A stretch of 45,638 nt of DNA from Nocardia tenerifensis NBRC 101015 (GTDB lineage Bacteria > Actinomycetota > Actinomycetes > Mycobacteriales > Mycobacteriaceae). Under the pieces are notes generated by a model, which ran no database searches, was not told where the DNA came from, and saw only the letters and a program-made list of their open reading frames with translations. The stretch lies in contig NZ_BAGH01000603.1 of assembly GCF_000308715.1 (NCBI RefSeq), positions 1-45,638 on the forward strand, in the 5' to 3' direction. Shown here piece after piece: positions 23,209 through 31,241 of the stretch. How positions within the stretch are numbered: the stretch's first letter is position 1; each line of letters begins with the position of its first letter. The position numbers and the translations under genes are program-made.

Positions 23209-24785
23209 GGGACTTCCTTGTCTGTGACCAGGTGTGCGTGGTGACTGGTGGCGACCAGGTGCGGCGACGGATGACCGATCGCCCGCCGCAACACCTCCCG
23301 AGGATCGCGGGGGTCGTCGCCGGCCCAGGCGACGTGTTGATCGGGCCGGACGAGCGCGAGACCGGTCGCCGGATGATCAACCAGCTTCAGCGGGATGCCC
23401 TCGGCCGCAGCGGCTTCGGCGAACGCGGCGACGATCGGCTCGGTCAGGTCTCCGACGAGGGAGAACTCGTCGCCGAGGTGATCGTAGAGCGAGTCGCCGG
23501 GCCCGAGCCATCGGTGCGGCAGCCGGCCGCCCGCCTCGCCGATGACGAGCGGCGATCCCCGATAGCTGTAGCCGAGAACGAGGTCCAGACTGTGGAATTC
23601 GCCGTCCTTGGCCCGCTGAACGGCGGCGGCGACCGCGGGACGGATCGACTCGAACTCGGCCTCGGTCCCGGCCAACCGTTCATCGGTCAGTTCGGGCGCG
23701 AGCGTGGCCATATTCCGCGCCGCTTCGGCGATCGTCTGTGCCGCAACGGGTTTGCGTTCGGTCTCGTAGCTCGCGAGCAATTCCGTCGGCGCCCAGCCGT
23801 TGAGCACCGCCGCGAGCTTCCAACCGAGGTTGACCGCGTCGCCGATGCCGGTGTTGAAACCGTGCCCGCCCCAGGGCGGATTGAGGTGCGCGGCGTCGCC
23901 GGCGAGGAACACCCGATCGGTGCCGTACCGATCGGCCAAGAGCAGCTTGGCTTTCCACGGATCGGTGGCGATGATCTCGGCGTCGATGTCCGCGCCGACC
24001 AACGCCCGGACGATCCGCAGGGGATCTCGCTCGCCGTCCTCGGCGGTGACGCCCTGGGCGATGCACCACCAGGTGTCTTCCAGGTCCAACCGTCCGACCA
24101 GACCCGGCTGCTCGGGATGCAGGACCCAGTAGTGCACCGCGGGCCCGTGCGGCACCCGCTCGGCGAGGCCGGGCGCGCGAAAAACGATATTGAAGTTGGG
24201 GCGTTCGTCCGCGCTGCCTTCGTATTCGGCCCCGATGGCGGCGCGCACGGTACTCCACGCGCCGTCCGCACCGACGACGTAGTCGGCGCGGACGGTACCC
24301 GCCTCTCCGTCCGGTCCGGACAGGACGGCGGTCACGCCCGCCGGGTCCTCGGACAGTGCGGTCGCCGACCACCCGAGGCGCAGCTCCGAGATCGAGCCGG
24401 TCACCGCCTCCCGCAGCACTCGCTCGATAGTCGGCTGGCTCACCTGCTGCCCGGGCTCCGCGACGAGATCGTCACCGGTCAGGTCGAGCCCGAAACACCC
24501 ATGAAATCGGGTGATTTCGCGATTCAGCAGCCCGGTGGTGAACACCGCCTGATCCGACCACGACACGGGTAGCGCGGCGCGGGCACGCACGGTCTCGGCC
24601 AGTCCCCAGCGGCGGAACAGCTCCATCGTCCGCGCGGAGGTGGTCTTGGCGCGGGGCCGCAGCCACGACACGTCCTGCCGGGGCTCGACCACCAGGGAGC
24701 GCACACCGTGATGCGCGAGCTCCGCGGCGGTCGCCAAACCGGCGGGGCCGCCACCCACGACCAAGACGGGGATGTGCTCGAACAC
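23205..24785 (-). CDS. FAD-dependent aromatic monooxygenase (FAD_binding_3 family)
   Basis: About 526 residues. The N-terminal Rossmann FAD motif VLVVGGGPAGLATAAELA, the middle signature DYVVGADGAWSTVRAAIG (the DG motif for FAD/NADPH) and the pyrophosphate motif VFLAGDAAHLNPPWGGHGFN are all present, in the order of class A flavin hydroxylases. The C-terminal thioredoxin-like domain is of the PheA/MhpA type. It probably hydroxylates a phenolic acid next to an existing hydroxyl, making the catechol for the extradiol dioxygenase upstream in the operon. GTG at 24785 has AAGGA eight bases before it; a TTG two codons earlier is less likely. Substrate unknown. Confidence 0.93.
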   Translation of the reverse strand: MFEHIPVLVVGGGPAGLATAAELAHHGVRSLVVEPRQDVSWLRPRAKTTSARTMELFRRWGLAETVRARAALPVSWSDQAVFTTGLLNREITRFHGCFGLDLTGDDLVAEPGQQVSQPTIERVLREAVTGSISELRLGWSATALSEDPAGVTAVLSGPDGEAGTVRADYVVGADGAWSTVRAAIGAEYEGSADERPNFNIVFRAPGLAERVPHGPAVHYWVLHPEQPGLVGRLDLEDTWWCIAQGVTAEDGERDPLRIVRALVGADIDAEIIATDPWKAKLLLADRYGTDRVFLAGDAAHLNPPWGGHGFNTGIGDAVNLGWKLAAVLNGWAPTELLASYETERKPVAAQTIAEAARNMATLAPELTDERLAGTEAEFESIRPAVAAAVQRAKDGEFHSLDLVLGYSYRGSPLVIGEAGGRLPHRWLGPGDSLYDHLGDEFSLVGDLTEPIVAAFAEAAAAEGIPLKLVDHPATGLALVRPDQHVAWAGDDPRDPREVLRRAIGHPSPHLVATSHHAHLVTDKEVP

Positions 24786-24816
24786 GTTCAAATTCCTTCG
24801 GTAGACATCGTTTACG

Positions 24817-25743
24817 TCACCCGCGAGTGGAGTGCGCCCCGGTCATCAGCGCGGCGAGATCGTCGGGCTCCAGGAACGAGGGCGGAGGCGGCGGACCCCA
24901 CGCGTACAGCCCTTGCAGCCCCTCGAGCACCTGCGGGGACCACAGCTCGTCCTCGGGAATGGTGTCCATGTCGGAGTAGTACTCGGAGAAGTTGCCCGCC
25001 GGATCCTTGAGATACCAGAAGAAGTTCGCGCCCGCGAAGTGCCGGCCGAGCCCCCAGGTGTGGCGCTCGGGATGCTCGGTGAGCATCGCCTGCGCGCCGC
25101 GCCCGACCTCGTCGACGTCGTCGACCTGCCAGCTCGTGTGGTGCATGAAGTCGACGGGCGCGGCCATGACGAGCACATTGTGGTGCTCGACCGAGCACCG
25201 CAGGAACGCCGCCTTGTCCCCCATGTAATCGCTGATCTTGAAGCCGAGGCCGTCGGTGAAGAACTGGCGCGTGGTGTGCAGGTCGGTGCTGCCGATGACG
25301 ACGTGGCCGAGCTTGCGCGGCCGGACCGGCTCGGTGCGGGTGAGGAAAGGCGCTCTCCCCCAACGGTCTATCCGGTCCGGTCCGTTGTAGAGCGGGCGGG
25401 CCACCGGCGGGTCGACGTGGACGCGCGGCCGGACGGCGACGACGACGGGCGTGCCGGTCACCGGCTCGATCGCGCGTACCGCGTCGGCGCGCTGCTCGAC
25501 GGGGACGCCGTGGGCGGCGAGCCTGCGCGCGGTCGCGGCGATGTCGTCGGAGGTGTCCGCGGCGACGGTGAGTTCGAGTAGGCGACGAGTCGGGGCGTGG
25601 GCGATGCGCAACTGATCGCCGCCCGCGCTGGTGGCGAAGACTCCCGCGCCGCGGTGCTCGAGCCCGAATTCGGTGTAGTAGCCGATGGTCTCGGCGACAT
25701 TGGGCACCCCGATGCTGACCTGGGCGAGTCCGTGCAGGGCCAT
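24817..25743 (-). CDS. VOC-fold type I extradiol ring-cleavage dioxygenase
   Basis: A 308-residue two-domain vicinal-oxygen-chelate protein. Domain 1 starts GLAQVSIGVPNVAETIGYY. Domain 2 carries the Fe(II) triad: His in KLGHVVIGS, His in MHHTSWQVDD and Glu in GNFSEYYSDMD; this last spacing is typical of catechol 2,3-dioxygenase-like enzymes. It would open the catechol between a hydroxylated and a non-hydroxylated carbon, giving a yellow semialdehyde or ring-fission acid. It lies between the FAH hydrolase (2 bp upstream) and the FAD monooxygenase, completing hydroxylation, cleavage and hydrolysis. Substrate not identified. Confidence 0.9.
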   Translation of the reverse strand: MALHGLAQVSIGVPNVAETIGYYTEFGLEHRGAGVFATSAGGDQLRIAHAPTRRLLELTVAADTSDDIAATARRLAAHGVPVEQRADAVRAIEPVTGTPVVVAVRPRVHVDPPVARPLYNGPDRIDRWGRAPFLTRTEPVRPRKLGHVVIGSTDLHTTRQFFTDGLGFKISDYMGDKAAFLRCSVEHHNVLVMAAPVDFMHHTSWQVDDVDEVGRGAQAMLTEHPERHTWGLGRHFAGANFFWYLKDPAGNFSEYYSDMDTIPEDELWSPQVLEGLQGLYAWGPPPPPSFLEPDDLAALMTGAHSTRG

Positions 25744-25745
25744 GA

Positions 25746-26618
25746 CTACTCCGTTTCCGTTGCGGGCCGGAAGGTTTGGTTCAGTTCGCCGATGCCCTCG
25801 ATCCAGCTGTGCAGCCGCTGTCCCGGCTGAACGAACCGCTGCGGGTCTCGGCCGACGCCGACGCCCGACGGCGTGCCGGTGAAGACGACGTCGCCCGGGT
25901 AGAGCGTGACGGTGCGGGACAGCGCCGAGATCAACGCGGGGACATCGAAAATGAGGTCGCGGGTGCGCCCCTTCTGCACCTCCTCGCCGTCCAGCGTGCA
26001 GCCGAGCTCGAGATCGCCGGGGTCGTCGAACTCGTCCGGCGTGACCAGCCACGGCCCCTGCGGCGCGAAGCCGGGGAACGACTTGCCGAGCCCGAATTGC
26101 GGTGCGGGTCCGCGCAGTTGGGACACCCGCTCGGAGATGTCCTGTCCGACGGTGAGTCCCGCGACGTGCCCCCAGGCCGCGCTCGCGTCGACGCGACGCC
26201 CCTCGCGGCCGATCACCACGACGAGTTCGACCTCCCAGTCGACGTTTCCCCCCTCCGGCAGCGTGACCTCGGTGTCGGGGCCGGTAAAGGCGGAGACGTA
26301 CTTGGTGAACACCGGCGGCAGATCGGTCGGCGAGGCGAAGCCGGACTCGGCGGCGTGCGCGTGATAGTTGAGCCCGACGGCGAAGACCTGCCTGGGCGAC
26401 GGGGAGGGCGCGCCGAGCAGCCGCCGATCGAGCGGAATCCCCTGACTGTCGGTGCTCAGGGAGGCTGTCCAACCGAGGAAGTCGGCCCAATCGCGGTACA
26501 GCGCGGGCAGGTCGGGGCCGAATCGACCGTCGGAAATTGCCGCGATGTCGAGGACGCGCGGCTCCGCCCGCGGCCCGACGAGCAGGGCGGCTCGTTCGTT
26601 GTAGTTGGCGATGCGCAT
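25746..26618 (-). CDS. Fumarylacetoacetate hydrolase (FAH) family protein
   Basis: A 290-residue FAH-fold enzyme. Conserved pieces: FAVGLNYHAHAAE, the metal-binding DWEVELVVVIGREGRR (acidic ligands), FGLGKSFPGFAPQGPWLV and the glycine-rich GDVVFTGTPSGVG that closes the active site. In aromatic operons, FAH proteins hydrolyse C-C bonds of ring-fission products, or act as 2-oxopent-4-enoate hydratase or oxaloacetate-type decarboxylase. Start ATG at 26618 (MRIANYNERA) fits the family N-terminus. First gene of the four-gene minus-strand operon, facing an IclR regulator. A paralogue lies in block B (40708-41550). Confidence 0.9.
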   Translation of the reverse strand: MRIANYNERAALLVGPRAEPRVLDIAAISDGRFGPDLPALYRDWADFLGWTASLSTDSQGIPLDRRLLGAPSPSPRQVFAVGLNYHAHAAESGFASPTDLPPVFTKYVSAFTGPDTEVTLPEGGNVDWEVELVVVIGREGRRVDASAAWGHVAGLTVGQDISERVSQLRGPAPQFGLGKSFPGFAPQGPWLVTPDEFDDPGDLELGCTLDGEEVQKGRTRDLIFDVPALISALSRTVTLYPGDVVFTGTPSGVGVGRDPQRFVQPGQRLHSWIEGIGELNQTFRPATETE

Positions 26619-26828
26619 CGTGGTGTGCCTTTCGTCGCGTGGGTGTGGGCCGACTACCCGCGGGGTCGCCGCCAGCGTTGCGGCGACGTAACTGGGCGCG
26701 GTCGAGCGAGTCCGATCGGTGGTCCGCGGGCGGCGGGAGCCGGACTCGAAGCGATGACCTATCTTTTGTCCCGTGGTAGCCGTCACAGTCGCGCTATTCC
26801 ACTCAGTGGCACAAATGGGAGTGAAGTC
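26619..26828. promoter_or_regulatory. Divergent control region of block C and its IclR regulator
   Basis: 210 bp between the divergent FAH operon and the IclR gene. It contains the odd-centred palindrome CCACT-C-AGTGG at 26799-26809, twenty bases before the IclR start, and the pair CGAGTCC/GGACTCG spanning about 26707-26749. The palindrome is a good candidate for IclR autoregulation. Confidence 0.5.
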
Positions 26829-27614
26829 GTGGTCGACGAGGGTTCAGCGGTACCGGCCAAGCACGCGGGAGAGCCGGTGCTGGACCGCGCGTTCCGGGTG
26901 CTGGGCGCGTTCTCCGCGGCCGAGGACAGCCTGTCGCTGACCTCGCTGAGCGTGCGCAGCGGCCTGCCCAAGTCGACCGCACTGCGCATGGCGACCAGGC
27001 TGGTGGAGCTCGGCGCGCTGGAGCGCACCGCCGAGGGCCGCTACGTCATCGGCCTGCGCCTCTACGAGATCGCCTCCCTCGCCCCGCGCAGCCACGGCCT
27101 GCGCGCCCTCGCCCTGCCCTACCTCGAGGATCTGCACCTGGCGACCGGCCAGCACGTGCTGCTGGCGGTGCGCGACGGCCACGAGGCCGTGCTGATCGAG
27201 CGCCTCTCGGCGCATCAGGCGGGCCGGGTGATGTATCGGGTGGGCGGGCGAATGCCGTTGCACGCCACCGGCGTCGGCCTCGCGCTGCTCGCGCACGCGC
27301 CGGGCGAGGTGCAGGACGAGGTGCTCGCCGGGGATCTCTCGCTGCAACCGGAGAATGTGGTGCGCTCGCCGCAAGAGCTGCGGCGACTGCTGGCCCAGGT
27401 GCGCACGGAGGGCATCGCGATGACCACACGCCCGTTCCCGGACCCGATGGTCTCGGTGGCCGCGCCGGTCATCGGCGCTCGCCGCGCGGTGGTCGCCGCG
27501 CTGTCGGTGGTCGCTCCCTTGGGTTCGGCGGACGCGGCCTCGCTGCGCCCCGCGGTGGTCGCGGTCGCGCGAGCCATCTCGCGGCAGCTCGGCCACCAGG
27601 AACGGCCGCGGTAG
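26829..27614 (+). CDS. IclR-family transcriptional regulator (block C)
   Basis: About 261 residues. The N-terminal winged helix-turn-helix has VLDRAFRVLGAFSAAEDSL, LTSLSVRSGLPKSTALRMATRL and LELGALERT-type segments, followed by GRYVIGLRLYEIASLA. The effector domain shows the IclR signatures RMPLHATGVGLALLAHA and GIAMTTRPFPDPMVSVAAPV. IclR proteins in catabolic operons usually sense the aromatic substrate or ring-fission product. A GTG at 26829 with GGGAG seven bases before it gives the usual family length; an ATG at 26754 would add 25 residues. It is divergent to the FAH/VOC/FAD/MFS operon and probably controls it. Confidence 0.92.
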   Translation: MVDEGSAVPAKHAGEPVLDRAFRVLGAFSAAEDSLSLTSLSVRSGLPKSTALRMATRLVELGALERTAEGRYVIGLRLYEIASLAPRSHGLRALALPYLEDLHLATGQHVLLAVRDGHEAVLIERLSAHQAGRVMYRVGGRMPLHATGVGLALLAHAPGEVQDEVLAGDLSLQPENVVRSPQELRRLLAQVRTEGIAMTTRPFPDPMVSVAAPVIGARRAVVAALSVVAPLGSADAASLRPAVVAVARAISRQLGHQERPR

Positions 27615-27623
27615 CAAAATTGT

Positions 27624-27640
27624 TGCCAATATCTTTGGCA
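27624..27640. promoter_or_regulatory. Inverted repeat before the GntR gene
   Basis: TGCCAA (27624-27629) and TTGGCA (27635-27640) form a perfect inverted repeat around TATCT in the 73-bp gap between IclR and GntR. The GntR start follows 48 bp later. Likely site for GntR autoregulation. Confidence 0.5.
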
Positions 27641-27687
27641 TAATTCCCGACAATATGGTTGCCGGATAACTCAGGACGGGGCGGTCA

Positions 27688-28344
27688 GTGTCGGAGCGCA
27701 GCGAGCTCGCGCGGGGAGCGCAGGGCAAAGCCATTGCGGTGGATCGGCTTCGCCAGGTCATCCGGCGGGGCGCGGTGGTGCCCGGGCAGCGGTTGGTCGA
27801 GGCGGAGCTGGTCGAGCAGTTCGGGGTGACGCGGGGCAGCGTGCGCGCGGCGATCGATGAACTCATCACCGAGGGACTCATCGAACGGATCCACAACCGG
27901 GGCGCCAGAGTGCGTACGGTATCGCGGCAGCAGGCGGTGGAGATCCTCGAGTGCCGCAAGGTGCTGGAGGGGCTGATCGCCGCCAAGGCGGCGGAGCGGG
28001 CCGAGCCGGCGGACATCGAGCGACTGCGCGACTACGCGCAGCGGCTGACGGCCTCGGTGCGCGACGGCGAGCCGCTGGAGTACTCGAGCCTCAACCACGA
28101 GCTGCACGGCGCGCTCGCCGAGATCGCCGGGCAGGCGACGGCGGCCGACCTCATCGATCGTCTCAACGCGCAGATCGTGCGCCATCAGTTCCAGTTGTCG
28201 CTGCGGGCGGGGCGCCCGCAGGTCTCGCTCGGCGAGCATCTCGCGGTGGTGGACGCGGTGATCGCCGGCGACGCGGCCGCGGCCGAGCGCGCCATGCGCG
28301 ACCATCTGGACAGCGTCATCGCCGCCCTCGGCGACCCGGACTGA
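27688..28344 (+). CDS. GntR-family (FadR/FCD) transcriptional regulator of block A
   Basis: A 218-residue GntR protein of the FCD subgroup. The winged helix-turn-helix has AVDRLRQVIRRGAVVPGQRL, VEAELVEQFGVTRGSVRAAI and EGLIERIHNRGARVRTV, the classical GntR signature. The C-terminal helical FCD domain has AVEILECRKVLEGLIAAKAA and NHELHGALAEIAG, and near the end GEHLAVVDAVIAGDA, with His residues that usually bind a metal and a carboxylate ligand. FCD regulators often respond to small carboxylic acids. GTG start at 27688. It immediately precedes the block A operon and probably controls it. Confidence 0.93.
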   Translation: MSERSELARGAQGKAIAVDRLRQVIRRGAVVPGQRLVEAELVEQFGVTRGSVRAAIDELITEGLIERIHNRGARVRTVSRQQAVEILECRKVLEGLIAAKAAERAEPADIERLRDYAQRLTASVRDGEPLEYSSLNHELHGALAEIAGQATAADLIDRLNAQIVRHQFQLSLRAGRPQVSLGEHLAVVDAVIAGDAAAAERAMRDHLDSVIAALGDPD

Positions 28345-28394
28345 ACAGCCGCTTCCGGAAAGACGCTGGTAACAAGGCCTTTCACTTCGCGCGG

Positions 28395-28443
28395 CAATTT
28401 GTCGATGAAATTGTTGACGATTCTGTTCACATACGTTTACGGT
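28395..28443 (+). promoter_or_regulatory. Predicted promoter and operator of the block A operon
   Basis: CAATTT (28395-28400) and AAATTG (28408-28413) form a perfect inverted repeat. It abuts a -35-like TTGACG (28414-28419); 18 bases on is TACGGT (28438-28443), a plausible -10. The same TACGGT hexamer appears as -10 before the IclR gene at 44207. The repeat would let a regulator, probably the GntR protein, cover the -35. Confidence 0.5.
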
Positions 28444-28513
28444 GGTGGACGGACGCGCGATGAGGACGTCCACCGGCCCGCACGGGCCGGTTGTGCACGA
28501 GTGAGGTGGGCCG

Positions 28514-29251
28514 ATGGCCGAGAACACATTCGAATCGCTGCTGGTGATCAGCGCCCACGCGGGCGACTTCGTCTGGCGGGCGGGCGGGGCCATCGCACTG
28601 GCCGCCGCGCGTGGCGCGCGAGTCACGGTGGCCTGCTTGAGCTTCGGCGAACGCGGCGAGTCCGCGAAGGCCTGGCGCGAGGGCAAGAAGCTGGACGAGA
28701 TCAAACAGCTGCGCCGGGGCGAGGCGGAGCGCGCGGCCGAGGTGCTCGGCGCCGACATCCGCTTCCTGGACGCGGGCGACTACCCGCTGGTCGAATCGCC
28801 CGAACTGGTCGACTCCCTGGTGCGCATCTACCGCGAGACCACCCCGACGGCGGTGCTCACCCACACCCTGGTCGACCCCTACAACGGCGACCATCCGGCC
28901 GCCGCGCGCATGGCGATGAACGCCCGAATCCTCGCCCAGGCCGTCGGTTACGACGCGCCCGGCGACCCGCTCGGCGCGCCGCCGGTGTTCAGTTTCGAAC
29001 CTCATCAATCCGAGATGTCGGGGTTCCGCCCAGATGTGTTGCTGGACATCACCGAGGTGTTCGACACCAAGCGCGACGCGATGCGCTGTCTCGGTGCGCA
29101 GCAACACATGTGGACCTACTACGAGGATCTCGCCGCCCGCCGCGGCATGCAGCTCGAGCGCAACGCCGGCCCGAATCTCGGTGTGCGCCAGGGCACCCGG
29201 AGCGAGGCGTTCGTGCGCCACTACCCGCACGTGACGGACCGGCTGTCGTGA
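28514..29251 (+). CDS. PIG-L/LmbE-fold protein, 4-oxalomesaconate hydratase (GalB)-like
   Basis: A 245-residue Zn-dependent PIG-L fold protein. The metal site begins with SAHAGDFVWRAGGAIAL (residues 12-28), which resembles the GalB variant of the usual AHPDDE motif, and continues in DPYNGDHPAAARM. GalB hydrates 4-oxalomesaconate to 4-carboxy-4-hydroxy-2-oxoadipate in gallate/protocatechuate 4,5-cleavage; other PIG-L proteins are sugar deacetylases. The GalB reading is supported by GalC-like and GalD-like genes in the same operon (34496 and 35202). ATG has a GAGGTGGG site upstream. Its TGA overlaps the start of the TAXI gene (GTGA). Confidence 0.8.
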   Translation: MAENTFESLLVISAHAGDFVWRAGGAIALAAARGARVTVACLSFGERGESAKAWREGKKLDEIKQLRRGEAERAAEVLGADIRFLDAGDYPLVESPELVDSLVRIYRETTPTAVLTHTLVDPYNGDHPAAARMAMNARILAQAVGYDAPGDPLGAPPVFSFEPHQSEMSGFRPDVLLDITEVFDTKRDAMRCLGAQQHMWTYYEDLAARRGMQLERNAGPNLGVRQGTRSEAFVRHYPHVTDRLS

Positions 29252-30204
29252 CCCGCCCCGAGGAACCCCGCCTGCGACGCTCGCTGACCCTGCACCTCAA
29301 GGGCGACTGGGGAACCGCGAACCTGCACCGGGTCTGCGGATGGGTCTCCCAGGAGCTCACCGACCGCAGCGGCCCGCACACGCGCATCGCCATCTGGAAC
29401 GGGCGCGGCGGCGCCGACTCGGTGCGCGCCGTCGGCCGCGGCGAGGTCGATATCGCGCTGACGACGCCGGCCGCCTTCGCGGCGGCCGCGCTGGATGGAC
29501 GCGGCGTGTACAGCGACGAGTTCTACCCAGAACTCCGGGCACTGGGCACCGTGCCGCAACGGGATCGTCTCGTCGTCGCCGTCCACAAGTCGCTCGGCGC
29601 ACCGACATTCGCCGAACTGCGGGAGCGCAAACCACGGCTGACGGTGGCGACCTCGATCGACGACGGCGTGAATCTCGTCGGCCTCTCCGCCCACCTGCTG
29701 CTCGCCCGGGCCGGGATCGACGTGGTCGGCTGGGGTGGTGAGTTCCTGGAGGACGAGCGCCCTTTCGAGTCCTTCGACCATATGCTGTCCGGTCGCGCGA
29801 ACGTCATCGTGCACGAGGCGGTCATGCTGCCGCACTGGCAGCAGTTCGGCCCGGACTTCGACTTCCTGGAGGTCGAGCCGGAGGTGCTCGCCGGACTCGC
29901 CGACGACTTCGGCTGGCCCGCCGCCACGGTGGCCGACGGATTCTTCCCCGGCCGCAGCGCGTTTCGCACGCTGGACTTCTCCGACTTCCTGATGCTCACC
30001 CGCGACGACCTGCCCGACGACGTCGCCTACGCGATCGCCTGGATCCTCGGCGAGACCCGCGCCGTCATCGAACGGCAATACCGGCACCTGCCGCCGGAGC
30101 GCAGCCCCATCACCTACCCGTTGGACCCGATCACCATGGGGCGCACGCCCATTCCGCTGCACCCGGGCGCCGAGCGTTACTACCGCGCGCTGCCGTCGAC
30201 CTGA
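29248..30204 (+). CDS. TAXI-type binding protein without signal peptide (cytoplasmic, unknown role; block A copy)
   Basis: A 318-residue type II periplasmic-binding-protein fold of the TAXI (TRAP-associated extracytoplasmic immunogenic) family. Visible: LTLHLKGDWGTANLHRVCGW, GEVDIALTTPAAFAAAALDG, LRALGTVPQRDRLVVAVHKS and the terminal PIPLHPGAERYYRAL, matching the TAXI ending. There is no signal peptide, lipobox or TRAP permease, so it should be cytoplasmic. A precedent is 4,5-dihydroxyphthalate decarboxylase, an enzyme built on a binding-protein fold. I infer an enzymatic or substrate-carrying role in the pathway. A close paralogue is in block B (39719-40711). GTG start overlaps the GalB-like stop. 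Confidence 0.82.
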   Translation: MTRPEEPRLRRSLTLHLKGDWGTANLHRVCGWVSQELTDRSGPHTRIAIWNGRGGADSVRAVGRGEVDIALTTPAAFAAAALDGRGVYSDEFYPELRALGTVPQRDRLVVAVHKSLGAPTFAELRERKPRLTVATSIDDGVNLVGLSAHLLLARAGIDVVGWGGEFLEDERPFESFDHMLSGRANVIVHEAVMLPHWQQFGPDFDFLEVEPEVLAGLADDFGWPAATVADGFFPGRSAFRTLDFSDFLMLTRDDLPDDVAYAIAWILGETRAVIERQYRHLPPERSPITYPLDPITMGRTPIPLHPGAERYYRALPST

Positions 30205-30248
30205 CAACCGCAGCGCCGCAATTTGATTAAAGAGACAAGGAGGTCTCC

Positions 30249-31241
30249 ATGCATGTCGTCGAGGACGTCGTGGTCATGGGATCCGATCAACCGCTGTACA
30301 GCGTCGAGCGTGACGAGCATCTGCTGCTCTCCCCGCCGCATCCCGGCCGAGGCGGCAAGCAGCTGTGGAGCGATCACCCGCCGCTGACCGTGGTGCACTT
30401 CCCGCAGCAGTACGAGCCCCGGCCGTTCGCCCCACCCCGCGGCGTCTACGAGAACGACGAGAGCCGCGTCGAATGGCAGACGATGAACGGCAGACAGCCG
30501 TTCTACCATCGCAACTGCGACGTCGAGGAGATCGGCTACCAGATCGCCGGCGAACGCACACTGCTGAGCGAGCTCGGCATCATCGAGTTCCAGCCCGGCG
30601 AGTTCTCCCGCATCCCGCGCGGCGTCGCCCACGACAACTACGGCCGGCAGGACAGCCATCTCCTGTTCTACCTCGCGGCCCCGGCGACCGAGCTCGTCGC
30701 GGGAGTGCGTACCTCGCAACCGGTTTCGCCGCCGTTCCCCGGCTGGGAGCCCGGCCCGGTCAACGAATCGGTCACCCAGTGCATGGGCGCGCACGGCCAC
30801 GACATCACCATGTTCCCCGTCGACGAGCAGTTGCTGCTCGACCGAGTCCATCAGGAGCGGGAGCGGATGGCCGTCCTGCGCGGCGGCGACGAGCCCGGCC
30901 GGACCTGGCTGTACGAGGTGCCGAAGATGCGGCTCGGCACAGTCACTGTCGAGCCCGGCGCGCCGCGTCGCTACCGCCGCACCCTCGACGCCGACGAGAT
31001 CCAATACCAGGCGAGCGGGCGCCGCACGCTGATCACCCAGCGCGGCATCGTCGATCTCGGCCCGGGCGATTTCGTGCGCATCCCCCTCGGCGTCGCGCAC
31101 GCCAACGTGAACATCGAAGCCGGGCAGTACATCACGCTGCTGTCGCACCGAGAACTTCCCCAGGTCGCCGAGACCGCCCGCACCGCCGACCCCTATTCAC
31201 CGCAACGGCTGGCGTCCGCCACCGGAGAGGCCGACCGATGA
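30249..31241 (+). CDS. Bicupin protein, putative ring-cleavage dioxygenase
   Basis: A 330-residue protein with two cupin domains. Domain 1 has the metal-site stretch DVEEIGYQIAGERTLLSELG then FQPGEFSRIPRGVAHDN; domain 2 repeats the pattern with DADEIQYQASGRRTL and LGPGDFVRIPLGVAHAN. The first His positions usual in cupin motif 1 are replaced, while the motif 2 His (GVAHDN/GVAHAN) is kept. The fold and length resemble homogentisate 1,2-dioxygenase and related cupin dioxygenases. AAGGAGG precedes the ATG. The stop overlaps the MDR gene start (ATGA). It is the best ring-cleavage candidate of block A besides the VOC protein at 36312. Reaction not proven. Confidence 0.75.
   Translation: MHVVEDVVVMGSDQPLYSVERDEHLLLSPPHPGRGGKQLWSDHPPLTVVHFPQQYEPRPFAPPRGVYENDESRVEWQTMNGRQPFYHRNCDVEEIGYQIAGERTLLSELGIIEFQPGEFSRIPRGVAHDNYGRQDSHLLFYLAAPATELVAGVRTSQPVSPPFPGWEPGPVNESVTQCMGAHGHDITMFPVDEQLLLDRVHQERERMAVLRGGDEPGRTWLYEVPKMRLGTVTVEPGAPRRYRRTLDADEIQYQASGRRTLITQRGIVDLGPGDFVRIPLGVAHANVNIEAGQYITLLSHRELPQVAETARTADPYSPQRLASATGEADR

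Noticed and set aside
29248..30204. TRAP transporter solute receptor
   Set aside because: No signal peptide and no TRAP permease genes are present in the operon; the same is true of the copy at 39719-40711.
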